64,000 nt of DNA from an uncultured bacterium (GTDB taxonomy: Bacteria > Planctomycetota > Uabimicrobiia > Uabimicrobiales > JABWCH01). This document shows, one piece after another, positions 17,059 to 25,749 of this stretch. Both the position numbers and the translations under genes were made by a program. How positions within the stretch are numbered: position 1 is the first letter of the stretch; every line of letters starts with the position of its first letter. The stretch lies in the NCBI GenBank assembly GCA_938003875.1, contig CALKWO010000202.1:3043-67042 (forward strand), in the 5' to 3' direction. Below the pieces are notes generated by a model, which ran no database searches, was not told where the DNA came from, and saw only the letters and a list, made by a program, of their open reading frames with translations.

Positions 17059-18747
17059 ATGAAGAAATATGCATTATATCTGAGAGTCAGCACCAACCAT
17101 CAGGTTCGTGCCGAAGGTGGCTCTATCCAGTCTCAATTACAGAGAGTAACCGAATTCTTGAAATTTGAAAACCCAGAAGCATCCTATGCTGTCTATCAAG
17201 AGGAAGGGCGATCTGCAAAAGATACCAATAGGCCAGAATTTCAAAATCTGCTGAAAGATATTAAGGAAAACAAAGTAGAAGCCGTTGTTTGTACTGAAAT
17301 TTCACGTATCAGCCGATCAACGTTAGATTTTCTACATTTTATCGAATTTTGCCATCAAAATAAGGTTGATTTCATAAGTTTGAGGGAAAAGTTTGATACA
17401 TCTACTCCCTTGGGTCGAGCGATGATGACGATCTTTATTGCTCTTGCTCAGTTTGAAAGGGAACAGATTTCAGAAAGAACATCCGCCAACATGCAAGCCA
17501 GAGCGAAACAAGGGTTTTACAATGGAGGTTATGTTTATGGCTACAGATGCGATCTCAAAAGAAAAGGACATTTATATGTAGATGAACATGAAGCCAGTAT
17601 CGTTAACCAAATTTTTGATCAGTATCTGGAATGTGGTTCCTATTGTGAAGTTGCTAAGTGGCTTAATAAACAGGGTTATCAAACAAGAGAATATACTTCA
17701 AAAAGAGGGAAATTTCACCCTGCCAAAAATTGGTGTAAAACGGCTATTTGGCAAATTTTACGGAATCCAGTTTACATCAGCCAAAGAAAAATTAAAAGCC
17801 AATCTGAATTAGTAAATGGGCTATGGCCACAAATTGTACCCCATAGTAAATGGATACGAGCCCAAAGAATGCTAAATCGGAACTATGAAACTAAAAGCAA
17901 TAACGCCGCAGAAAATCAACATCATACTTATCTTTTTTCAAGGCTGATCCATTGCACTCATTGCGGGACGTATTTAGAGAGCAGCGCAGGAACCGGTAAC
18001 CAGGGGAAAAATATTTACTTTTATTATCGCCATCCTGAAAATTCCAGGAAAAGCGATTGCCCTTATCCTCCGTATTTACCTGCGGAAGAACTGGAAAATC
18101 TGATTTGCGATAAAATCTTAGAATTGATTGAAGATGATGGAACACTCAATACGATCATTGAGCAGGTTTATGGAAATCTAAAATCCGATACCGTAGAAAT
18201 GCAAAAAGAGATCGCCTGGTTGGAAACCAAAATTCAAGATATAGTCAATGAATCCAGTGGATTAGTAAAACAACTGCCAAACCTCAGCGAGGTGCAAGTT
18301 AAAGAACTCGTGGGGCCCCGACTAGAAAAAATTTTGCAGGAAAAAAAAGTACTGGAAGAAAAGAAGCAAAAACTGTTTAATGAACTATTGAAAATAAACG
18401 AAGAGATTTTCACTCCAGAGGATATTTATGATATGATTTTCCCTCTGGCAAGCATGTTTTATCAAATGGAGGAAAAGCAGAAAAAAGAGATTTTGGAAGT
18501 TTTAATTGAGAAAGTAGAATTGACCAGGATGGAAATGAAGATTTATGTTCGGGTGAGTAAACAAAGACATCTGTTTGAAATTTCCGAAAAGTTCGAACAG
18601 ATGCCGGGTTGGCTGCCCCGTAAGGACTTGAACCTTAATCGCATGATCCAGAGTCACGTGTCCTGCCAATTGAACGACGGGGCAATTCATGGTGCCGAGA
18701 GCAGGGATCGAACCTGTACGGGGAGTGGGTACCCCACTAGGACCTGA
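17059..18747 (+). CDS. Large serine recombinase (integrase) running into tRNA genes
   Basis: 562 codons. The resolvase domain carries catalytic Ser11 in YLRVSTNHQ, then E-I-S-R-I-S-R-S-T and F-E-R-E-Q-I-S-E-R-T. It is followed by a Recombinase domain (about 160-290, G-G-Y-V-Y-G-Y-R then I-L-R-N-P-V-Y), a zinc ribbon (C-T-H-C-G, later S-D-C-P-Y) and a coiled coil (about 375-440), the usual large serine integrase order. From about residue 518 the frame is antisense to tRNA-Gln and stops inside tRNA-Leu, so the last ~45 residues are host tRNA sequence read backwards. Integration probably replaced the native 3' end; in the circular form the protein may end differently. It presumably integrates and excises the surrounding element. 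Confidence 0.9.
   Translation: MKKYALYLRVSTNHQVRAEGGSIQSQLQRVTEFLKFENPEASYAVYQEEGRSAKDTNRPEFQNLLKDIKENKVEAVVCTEISRISRSTLDFLHFIEFCHQNKVDFISLREKFDTSTPLGRAMMTIFIALAQFEREQISERTSANMQARAKQGFYNGGYVYGYRCDLKRKGHLYVDEHEASIVNQIFDQYLECGSYCEVAKWLNKQGYQTREYTSKRGKFHPAKNWCKTAIWQILRNPVYISQRKIKSQSELVNGLWPQIVPHSKWIRAQRMLNRNYETKSNNAAENQHHTYLFSRLIHCTHCGTYLESSAGTGNQGKNIYFYYRHPENSRKSDCPYPPYLPAEELENLICDKILELIEDDGTLNTIIEQVYGNLKSDTVEMQKEIAWLETKIQDIVNESSGLVKQLPNLSEVQVKELVGPRLEKILQEKKVLEEKKQKLFNELLKINEEIFTPEDIYDMIFPLASMFYQMEEKQKKEILEVLIEKVELTRMEMKIYVRVSKQRHLFEISEKFEQMPGWLPRKDLNLNRMIQSHVSCQLNDGAIHGAESRDRTCTGSGYPTRT
18610..18684 (-). tRNA. tRNA-Gln (anticodon CUG)
   Basis: The reverse complement starts TGCCCCGT and ends CGGGGCAGCCA, giving a 7-bp acceptor stem, G73 discriminator and encoded CCA. 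The anticodon stem CGTGA/TCATG closes the loop CTCTGGA, so the anticodon is CTG (CUG). G73 is typical of tRNA-Gln. The D arm has TTGGCAGGAC and the T arm GGTTCAAGTCC. The 3' end faces the serine recombinase and is the likely attachment site of the mobile element. Confidence 0.93.
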
Positions 18748-18780
18748 ACCTAGCGCGTCTGCCAGTTCCGCCATCTCGGC
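18690..18780 (-). tRNA. tRNA-Leu (anticodon CAG)
   Basis: The reverse complement starts GCCGAGATGGCGGAACTGGC and ends CTCTCGGCACCA with encoded CCA. The acceptor stem is GCCGAGA/TCTCGGC. The anticodon stem CTAGG/CCTAG closes loop TTCAGGT, giving CAG (decodes CUG). A long class II variable arm (GGGGTACCC region) supports Leu. It lies five bases upstream of tRNA-Gln, so the two are probably cotranscribed. Confidence 0.95.
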
Positions 18781-18867
18781 TTTCACTTTATGGGAGTATT
18801 GTATCATAAAGTGGGAAAAAGTCAAGAAAAAAGTTTATTTTTTTTGTATTTTGATAAGATGTTGCTA

Positions 18868-19251
18868 TTATTGGGATTCTGGGCGTTTCATTTGTTTCAT
18901 TCTTTGAGTAATATGGCTTATAGTGCGTGCCTGGGAGGTTTCGCCTGCGATTAAAGACTCGATTTTGGCTTTTATTATGGCTAGAGAATCGTAGATGTCT
19001 TCGCCTTGCATGGCTCTTAGAAGGAGGCCTTGTTCTTCTACGATATGATCTGTTATCATGTCAATGAGTTGTACAGCTTGTGGCTGATTGGCAATGGCTA
19101 GAGAGGAAGGGAGATTTTTTTTCCTTAGCTCTGCGATGGAGGTTGCCAGCTCTGCTTGTAATTGGATGATTACCTGTACGGATTCTTGGAGGTCTTCGCC
19201 TGTAAGCCCTAATTCTTTTAATCCTTCCGTAATTCTCTGGACATTGGACAT
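18868..19251 (-). CDS. Small helical hypothetical protein
   Basis: 127 residues, entirely helical in appearance, with Gln/Leu/Ile heptads (residues 15-45), and no signal peptide or membrane span. GGAG six bases before ATG 19251 supports the start. It lies outside the mobile element, 39 bases downstream of the next minus-strand gene, and ends near the tRNA-Leu promoter side. A four-helix cytosolic protein or regulator is possible; I do not recognise the family. Confidence 0.65.
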   Translation of the reverse strand: MSNVQRITEGLKELGLTGEDLQESVQVIIQLQAELATSIAELRKKNLPSSLAIANQPQAVQLIDMITDHIVEEQGLLLRAMQGEDIYDSLAIIKAKIESLIAGETSQARTISHITQRMKQMKRPESQ

Positions 19252-19290
19252 GCATGTCTCCTTATAAAATCAAGTCTTTAAACTTGGAAA

Positions 19291-19824
19291 CTATTTTTTT
19301 TGTTGAAAAAAGTCTTGGAGCATGGGTATGGCTTTTTTATAGACAATACACGCATAGGTGCAAGTATCATGGCTTTGTAGTTCTTCAGGTGTCAGGTTTA
19401 GATTGAGTTTTAGTAAAGTTAGATGTTGCTCAATGGTATATTGGCTTTCTTTATCTATATTTTTTATAATGGTTTCTTGTATATCTTGAAGTAGCATTTT
19501 TTTATTTGCTTGTGGATCGTTAAAATAGCTATCCATGCGATAAGAAAGTATTTGTAAGAATTCTTTTAGATTGCGGAATTCTTTGGGTATTTCTTGTAGC
19601 TTGAATTTTTGGCTTTCTACAAAGGGTGCCAGCCATGTATGGGCATTTTGTAAAGTGTCTACAGTATTTGTTTTTTCCTGGGATACTGGTTGATTGGGAT
19701 GGCTTATGTAATAAGCTGATCCTGTTCCTATAGCAAGGAATAGCGATATGGAGACAAAAAGTGGTTTAAAGAAAGTTTTTTGTGGTAGGTTTTCTGTAAT
19801 TTTGAGTTGATTTTCTTTATTCAT
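19291..19824 (-). CDS. Membrane-anchored hypothetical protein
   Basis: 177 residues from ATG 19824 (GGAG six bases upstream); the ATG at 19836 with AAGGAA is an equally possible start four codons earlier. Residues about 21-43 form one membrane helix (F-K-P-L-F-V-S-I-S-L-F-L-A-I-G-T-G-S), after a Lys-rich cytoplasmic N-terminus. The rest is a periplasmic helical domain with a late Cys-Thr-Tyr-Ala-Cys pair (about 161-165) that could form a disulfide. No family recognised. It lies downstream of the NRPS gene but separated by 205 bases with a hairpin, so it need not be in the same operon. Confidence 0.65.
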   Translation of the reverse strand: MNKENQLKITENLPQKTFFKPLFVSISLFLAIGTGSAYYISHPNQPVSQEKTNTVDTLQNAHTWLAPFVESQKFKLQEIPKEFRNLKEFLQILSYRMDSYFNDPQANKKMLLQDIQETIIKNIDKESQYTIEQHLTLLKLNLNLTPEELQSHDTCTYACIVYKKAIPMLQDFFQQKK

Positions 19825-19977
19825 TTTTTTCTCCATGAAAGAAATTTCCTTCTATGCTTTAAATTTAATATATATCTTTTCTTGGTATTGTCAAGAGCGT
19901 TTTTATTGTAGATTGTTTTTTTGTGATGAGAGGAAGAAAGTGAAAGTAACAATTTTTTATACTGAATCCTTTTTGGC

Positions 19978-20024
19978 AAATGCAGTCTGTGGGATGGAAA
20001 TCGTATCTGCTTCAGACTGCATTT
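19978..20024. repeat. Inverted repeat downstream of the NRPS gene
   Basis: AAATGCAGTCTG (19978-19989) and CAGACTGCATTT (20013-20024) form a perfect 12-bp stem with a 23-base loop, beginning a few bases after the NRPS stop codon. No T-tract follows on either strand, so it is not a standard terminator. It could stabilise the 3' end of the long operon mRNA. Confidence 0.6.
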
Positions 20025-20029
20025 TGTGA

Positions 20030-23000
20030 TTATCCAATATTGTCTCTGGATCTTTTCCTTTTTTCTCGCATATTTTTCATTTTATTCGCGTCTGCATGGG
20101 GAACATCGGAAAGATCATTTTTGGGAGAAGTTTCTGTAAGGTGCTTGCTGAGTGCTGCTATGGTAGAATGCTGGAAAAACATTTCCACAATAGGAATCTC
20201 TCTATTGAGCTTTTTGACGAGTTTGCTATGAACCTGTACCATGTGTAGGGAGGTTCCGCCTAAATCGAAGAAGCTGTCTTCCACTCCTACTTTATCTACT
20301 TTCAGCACTTCTTGCCATACAGAGGCGATGTTTTGTTCCATTTCGGAAACGGGCATTGTGGATGTTTTTTCCTGTGACGTTCCCGATACTTGTGGCAATG
20401 CTTTGCGGTTTACTTTCCCATTAGCACTCAGGGGAAGCTCATCCATGATGATAAAAGATGACGGTACCATATAGGCAGGGAGCTTGTCTTTGAGAAAGTT
20501 TTGCAAATCTTCGCTCAAGGCTTTGTCTTCATGGTAGGATTCTTTTTTCTTCTGGATCGCTTTGGCCTGCATTTCTTGCAAAGGAGACCAGCTTTCTTTT
20601 TGCTCTGGTGCAATTTTTCCGCCTACCAGGCTATGAAGAAGGACATGGTCTGGCTCAAGATCGAATAGGTCTTGAATTTTATCGAAGTAAAATTCCCCTA
20701 TCTGGCAAAGTCCTATCTCTTGCTCTATCGCTGTTTCTTCCAAAAGCTGGCTCATGATTCCTGCCTCCAGGATGCTGTAGTGCAGGCTTCTGTTAGAATA
20801 CATGGGTTCAATGGCTTTTTGATAGCCGATGAGAAAGATGGTGAAAGCAGATTCCACAAACATTTCCTGGTTTCCAGGGAAATGGATATAGGCATATATT
20901 TTGGGGTTTTCATGAATCAATATAAGGCGATGTTCTTTGGGGTTGTAGTAATAGATGCCTCCGATGATGCCTTCAATGCGGCCAGGCTTGATATATATAT
21001 AAGTCTGGACTGGATACAGACCACCAGCAGAGCCATAGCGATATTTTTTGATCCCTTCGATGTCTACAGGCATAAGGCAGCTTAAAAATTCGCTGAATTT
21101 TTCCAGGGGTATGGGCTGCTTTAAGAAAGAGCGGAATGTCCTCCTCTGGATGCGTTGTTTTTTCATAGATTCAGGAGATGGCTGTAACAAATCCAAAGAA
21201 AATTGTTCGGCATCTGTCTTTCGGAAATTGAGTTCTTTGAGCTTGAATTTCCATCTGTCTTCGGATTCTGTCAATTCTGCGTTGTGTTGCTGCCTGACGA
21301 TGTATGCAACGAGCCTGCGGTTATTTTTTTCACCTATTGCATCCACAACACAAGTACGAATTCCTGGGTGTTGCGAGAGGGCTGTTTCGATTTCTCCCAG
21401 TTCGATGCGGTGGCCTCGTATTTTTACCTGGAAGTCTTCTCTTCCTAGAAATTCGATATTTCCATCGGGCAGATAGCGTCCTAGATCGCCTGTCTTGTAA
21501 AGCTTTTCTTTTGTTCTAGGATGAATGATAAAGGCAGCCTCTGTTTTTTCTTTATTACCCCAATAGCCTTTGGCAAGGCCGATACCGCCTATGTAAAGCT
21601 CACCAGATACCCATACAGGCCGAATGTCCAGAGATTTGTTCATGACGTAGAATGCCTGGTTCACCATAGCATGACCGTATGGTATGCTTTTCCAGTGAGG
21701 ATCTACCTTATCAATAGGATAGATGATAGACCATATCGAGGCTTCTGTAGCTCCTCCCATGCTGATGAGCTGGCAGTCCTTGCGTTGACTCCTGATCTTA
21801 TCGGGTAAATTGACGGGAATCCAGTCGCCACTCATCATGACAAGACGAGGGAAAAAGGAAAGTATCTCGCCTTTCCCTGCCAGATATTCTACAAGCATTT
21901 CCATTAAGGCAGGAACCGTATTCCAGATCGTTACCTTTTCTTTGACAATCAGATTAGCCCAGTGGGATGGGTCGCGCAGGGCATTAGCATCGGGCAAAAC
22001 AATGGTTCCACCTGCCCCTAGAATTCCGAAAATATCATATACGGAAAGATCAAAGCTCAAGAGGGATAAGCCGAGTACCTTGTCTTCGGGTCTGATGGAA
22101 AAGCGTTTATTGAGATCGCAGATTGTATTGAGTGCTCCCTGGTGATCTATCATGACTCCTTTAGGCATGCCTGTGGAACCTGATGTATAGATCACATAGG
22201 CCAGATCCTGAGGCTTTTGTATTGCTTCAATGGTACGGCCCCCTGGTGCTGCGTCTTGCCTGTCTACTGCGATATGATGGACATGAGAAGGCCACTCAAA
22301 AGTATTTTCTACATAAGACTGAGTCAGGGCAAGCTGAACTTTGCCATCTTCTAAAAGATAGTGAATCCTTTTTTGAGGAAGATGAGCATCTATGGGAAGA
22401 TAGGCTGCGCCAGCCTGTAAAATGCCCAGAACAGAGACAATCTGTTCCCATCCCTTTTCCATGACAACAGCGACAAGGGTATTGGGCTTCACTCTGGCAT
22501 CTTTGAGCATATTGGCAATTTGTAGGGATCGAAGGTACAATTCCTTATAGGTCAGGCTTTTTTTAGTCGTGATTACCGCATTCTGAAGATATCTGGGAAC
22601 AACCTGTTCCAAAAAAGCGGAGTGTAGCAAGCCTTGTGGTACAGGTGCCTTTGTTTTATTATGCCTTTCTATGATTTCTATCTGCTCTTTGGGGATCAGA
22701 GATTCCCCAGAAACGTTCTCCCATGCACTGTCGTTTTCTGCAAGGCTGCTGAGAAGATTGCAATATGCCTGGAACATGGAGTCCAGAACACCGCTCATAA
22801 AAATGCCTTTTACAGAATCCCACTGAAAGACCAAAGCTCCATCTTCTTCTATGATCTGATGGTCGAGCCATACCTGGGGCGTTTGGGTTATGCTGTAGAT
22901 GCCTTTCCCCATCCAGCTAAAGGAGCTGGATTTTCTTTGCTCCGAAGGCTGTGTGAGATCGCTCGTGAACACAACGGGCATGACCGCTCCCGTTGTTCTG

Positions 23001-25720
23001 CCCTGTATTTTTCCTAGGTCTCTCATAATCTTGATGCTGCTGACATGGCTATGATCCAAATCTTGCCATAGCTGCTGCTGTATGGCTCTTGCGTTTTCGG
23101 AAAAATTGTTTGATGATGCATTCTTTACTTCCAGCAGCGTAAGAGAAGTAAAATCGCCAACAACATCCTGTATCTGAGGGTGTAACGGCAGGCGATGGAA
23201 AAGGCTGACATTGATCATAAAATGAGGGTTTTTGCTCCAGGTTCCCAGAATTGTGGCATAAGCAGCCAAAAGCAAACAGGATGGGGTCAATCCTCTTTGG
23301 CCTGCCTTATTTTTAAGATTTGTCCATGTTTCTGTATCCAGGGTGTTCTGGTGCCTTTCGAACACAGGCGTAGCATGAAAATCAAAGTTTTCCACAACAG
23401 GCAATTCTGGTGCGCCAGGAAGATCGGGAAGACGTTTTTCCCAATATTCTTGGGAATTATGATAAGCATCGGATTGTGTCAGGCTTCGCTCTGCAAGCAC
23501 ATAGTCACGGAATGTGATTTCCAAAGGAGGCAATGGGCGATTTATGTCTTGATAAAGCTCTTGCCATTCTTTGCTCAGGAGATTGAAGCTCCAGGCATCC
23601 AGAATCATGGCATCCAGACTGATATGGATACGAATGATATCATTGTCAAGAAGAGTAGCTCGAATCTCGAACATGGGCCATTGAGCGATGGGCAAAACCT
23701 GGTGGGACATACGAGAGCGTATCTGGCTCAATTCTCTGGAAATATCCTCTTCATTTTTGCCTCGTAAATCCAGCGTTTCAAAGGAATAAAAGGGAACTTT
23801 CTCTAAAACCTGTTGCTGTCCGTCTGGCAAGATAATAGCACGAAGCATATCATGGTATTCTATAAGCCTTTGCCATGCCTGATTTAGTCTGGAAAGATCC
23901 ATATGCCTCGATTCGATTTCAAAATAGCCATGCGTGGAAACATTTCCCAGGTCAAAAGCACCTGTACGACCAATCCAGTAGGCTTCCTGTACATCTGTCA
24001 GGGGGAAAGGTTTATAGCGATCCTCCTGGTTAGGCTGAATAGTGAGGGTTTTATCGCTTTGCTTTTCTTGCTTTTGTCTTTTTTCTATTTCCAGGGCTAT
24101 TTTAGCTATGGTCGGGCCTTGAAATAGGCACACCATAGGAAGCTTTACCTGGAAAGATTCGCTAAGCCTGGAGAGGAGTTGTGCGGCAAGAAGGGAATGC
24201 CCTCCCATAGAAAAAAAGTTATCGTGTATTCCGATTTTTTCTATGCCGAGAACTTCAGACCAAATCTGTGCCACTTTCTTTTCATAAAGATTCGTAGGCG
24301 AGACGAAGTCGGATTTTTCTTTGCTCTCTCTTTGCAGCAAAGGATGGATTTCTGGAATTTGATTCTGAGGAATGCTATCTATAAGTGTATGGAGCTTTTG
24401 GTCCAGATTTCCCTGAGCAAGGATTTGCATCCATTGAGAAAAATGCAAAATGGTTTTCTCCATGTCTTCTCTTGAAATCCTGCGAGAGTCATAGATAAAC
24501 TTGCATTTCGTTTCCTGCATCATAGTTATAAGAATTGCAAGCGCATGACGGGTCTGGGCACCCTTTGCGTATACATTGCGAATGTCGCTTTTCAATCCGC
24601 CTGCTTCCATGATGGGATTTTCTATTGGATAGTTTTCAAAAACGAGAATGCTTTCATAAAGAGGCAAAGCTCCAGGCATATCGCTCCATTTATGTATCTG
24701 TCCTGTGGTGTAGTATTGATATTCTTGCAAGGAAAGGTTCTTTTCCTGGATGTTGCCAAAGTAGCCTTGTAGCGAAAGATTTTTTTCTATAGTAAGACGA
24801 AGGGGCAATGTATTGATAAAAAGACCGACCATATCAGAAATGCCAGCCATAGTAGGTCTGCCTGATACCGTGATTCCAAAGACAATGTCTTCTCTGCTGC
24901 TATAGCAGGACAAAAGGAGGCCCCACATAGCCTGGAACAAAGTATTGGGCGTCCATTGGTTTTGGCGGGAGATCTTGCTCCATCTTTCTGTAAGATTTGC
25001 TGGGAAAGTAAAAACTATCTCGCTATAGGGATTTTCTGCTTTCCATTCCAGGATGCTTTCGCTCTTTTTGCCAATAGGAGTAGGATCGGAAAAGCCTTGT
25101 AAATTTTTATGCCAGAACATCTCTGCATCTGCCAGGCTTTGCTGTTTGAGCCAGGCAATATAATTTCGATAGGGAGGGGAAAAGGGTAAGGAAACGGCTT
25201 TTTTCCCTTGTAGTGCTTCATAGCAAAGGAAAAAATGCTTCAGAATAAGAATTAAAGACCATCCATCTAATAGAATATGATGCACTGTCAATAGGAGCTT
25301 GTGCTGTTTTTCCCCCAAAGAGAAGACGAAAAGGCGAATCAAGGGTGCCTTGGATAGGATGAATCCTTGTTTTCTATCCATGATGAGCAAGGATTCCAGC
25401 TTTTTCTCTTCTTCGTCTTTGGGAAGATTTCTCCAATCTTCCCACTGTACTGGAACCTTGGCAGAAGGCAACACAACCTGCAAAGGCTCTTCCTGGTTCT
25501 TCCAAACAAAGCATTCTCGGAGAATGGCATGATGTTCTGTTACTTTTTCCCAGGCTGCTAAAAAAGCTGTTTTATCCAGCATTCCTTCCAAAAGAAATAC
25601 AAACTGTTCTATATGAATTCCTTGCTCGTTTCCAGAAAGGGTTTCAAACAGCATTCCCTTTTGCTGAGGAGAAAGGGTATAGATTGCTTCAATGTTCTGT
25701 GTATTCAAATTTTCCTCCAT
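20030..25720 (-). CDS. Nonribosomal peptide synthetase C-T-Cy-A(Ox)-T
   Basis: 1896 residues. Order: condensation domain (HHILLDG, 147-153); thiolation domain (GGHS, Ser509); heterocyclization domain (FPLTDVQEAYWIGR entry, DAMILD at 703-708 replacing HHxxxDG); adenylation domain (YTSGSTG 1178-1184; FDLSVYD; GGATEASIW) interrupted by a SagB-like FMN oxidase (about 1525-1700, YGSAGGLYPVQTYIY); A10 Lys in NGKVNRKALP; last thiolation domain (GGTS, Ser1824). No thioesterase. The A-pocket residues visible (D-L early, I-W late) fit cysteine, so it should make a thiazoline and oxidise it to a thiazole. The first C-T has no A domain and must receive a substrate in trans. Starts: ATG 25720, TTG 25708 (with GGAGG), or ATG 25753 (ATGA overlap with the kinase). 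Last gene of a lipoprotein-kinase operon. Confidence 0.93.
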   Translation of the reverse strand: MEENLNTQNIEAIYTLSPQQKGMLFETLSGNEQGIHIEQFVFLLEGMLDKTAFLAAWEKVTEHHAILRECFVWKNQEEPLQVVLPSAKVPVQWEDWRNLPKDEEEKKLESLLIMDRKQGFILSKAPLIRLFVFSLGEKQHKLLLTVHHILLDGWSLILILKHFFLCYEALQGKKAVSLPFSPPYRNYIAWLKQQSLADAEMFWHKNLQGFSDPTPIGKKSESILEWKAENPYSEIVFTFPANLTERWSKISRQNQWTPNTLFQAMWGLLLSCYSSREDIVFGITVSGRPTMAGISDMVGLFINTLPLRLTIEKNLSLQGYFGNIQEKNLSLQEYQYYTTGQIHKWSDMPGALPLYESILVFENYPIENPIMEAGGLKSDIRNVYAKGAQTRHALAILITMMQETKCKFIYDSRRISREDMEKTILHFSQWMQILAQGNLDQKLHTLIDSIPQNQIPEIHPLLQRESKEKSDFVSPTNLYEKKVAQIWSEVLGIEKIGIHDNFFSMGGHSLLAAQLLSRLSESFQVKLPMVCLFQGPTIAKIALEIEKRQKQEKQSDKTLTIQPNQEDRYKPFPLTDVQEAYWIGRTGAFDLGNVSTHGYFEIESRHMDLSRLNQAWQRLIEYHDMLRAIILPDGQQQVLEKVPFYSFETLDLRGKNEEDISRELSQIRSRMSHQVLPIAQWPMFEIRATLLDNDIIRIHISLDAMILDAWSFNLLSKEWQELYQDINRPLPPLEITFRDYVLAERSLTQSDAYHNSQEYWEKRLPDLPGAPELPVVENFDFHATPVFERHQNTLDTETWTNLKNKAGQRGLTPSCLLLAAYATILGTWSKNPHFMINVSLFHRLPLHPQIQDVVGDFTSLTLLEVKNASSNNFSENARAIQQQLWQDLDHSHVSSIKIMRDLGKIQGRTTGAVMPVVFTSDLTQPSEQRKSSSFSWMGKGIYSITQTPQVWLDHQIIEEDGALVFQWDSVKGIFMSGVLDSMFQAYCNLLSSLAENDSAWENVSGESLIPKEQIEIIERHNKTKAPVPQGLLHSAFLEQVVPRYLQNAVITTKKSLTYKELYLRSLQIANMLKDARVKPNTLVAVVMEKGWEQIVSVLGILQAGAAYLPIDAHLPQKRIHYLLEDGKVQLALTQSYVENTFEWPSHVHHIAVDRQDAAPGGRTIEAIQKPQDLAYVIYTSGSTGMPKGVMIDHQGALNTICDLNKRFSIRPEDKVLGLSLLSFDLSVYDIFGILGAGGTIVLPDANALRDPSHWANLIVKEKVTIWNTVPALMEMLVEYLAGKGEILSFFPRLVMMSGDWIPVNLPDKIRSQRKDCQLISMGGATEASIWSIIYPIDKVDPHWKSIPYGHAMVNQAFYVMNKSLDIRPVWVSGELYIGGIGLAKGYWGNKEKTEAAFIIHPRTKEKLYKTGDLGRYLPDGNIEFLGREDFQVKIRGHRIELGEIETALSQHPGIRTCVVDAIGEKNNRRLVAYIVRQQHNAELTESEDRWKFKLKELNFRKTDAEQFSLDLLQPSPESMKKQRIQRRTFRSFLKQPIPLEKFSEFLSCLMPVDIEGIKKYRYGSAGGLYPVQTYIYIKPGRIEGIIGGIYYYNPKEHRLILIHENPKIYAYIHFPGNQEMFVESAFTIFLIGYQKAIEPMYSNRSLHYSILEAGIMSQLLEETAIEQEIGLCQIGEFYFDKIQDLFDLEPDHVLLHSLVGGKIAPEQKESWSPLQEMQAKAIQKKKESYHEDKALSEDLQNFLKDKLPAYMVPSSFIIMDELPLSANGKVNRKALPQVSGTSQEKTSTMPVSEMEQNIASVWQEVLKVDKVGVEDSFFDLGGTSLHMVQVHSKLVKKLNREIPIVEMFFQHSTIAALSKHLTETSPKNDLSDVPHADANKMKNMREKRKRSRDNIG

Positions 25721-25724
25721 AAAG

Positions 25725-25744
25725 CCCAGGGCAAGTGCCCTGGG
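25725..25744 (-). other. Intercistronic hairpin before the NRPS start
   Basis: CCCAGGGC, loop of four, GCCCTGGG: a perfect 8-bp GC-rich stem between the kinase stop and the NRPS ribosome-binding site, without a T-tract. It would form just upstream of the GGAGG. A similar hairpin precedes the DUF4340 gene (50254-50281). Possible roles are mRNA processing, differential stability or partial attenuation of the very long NRPS gene. Confidence 0.6.
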
Positions 25745-25749
25745 AAATC

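Larger units (their letters stand above)
1..18609. mobile_element. Right part of an integrated conjugative or mobilizable element
   Basis: The segment carries a VirD4/TraG-like ATPase, a replication-relaxation-type protein, two serine recombinases, a sigma-54 activator and an AT-rich cargo operon. Its right edge is placed at the 3' CCA end of a minus-strand tRNA-Gln gene (18610), because the large serine recombinase frame runs straight into that tRNA gene. Integrated elements often end at a tRNA 3' end with the integrase gene next to it. The left end is not in the window: I saw no second copy of the tRNA-Gln 3' segment. No relaxase, VirB4-like ATPase or mating-pore genes are visible, so whether it is an ICE or only mobilizable is undecided. 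The exact boundary is inferred. Confidence 0.6.

Noticed and set aside
21048..24772. Several 60-190-residue plus-strand open frames across the NRPS gene
   Set aside because: They are shadows of the minus-strand NRPS, whose domains are continuous over the whole interval.
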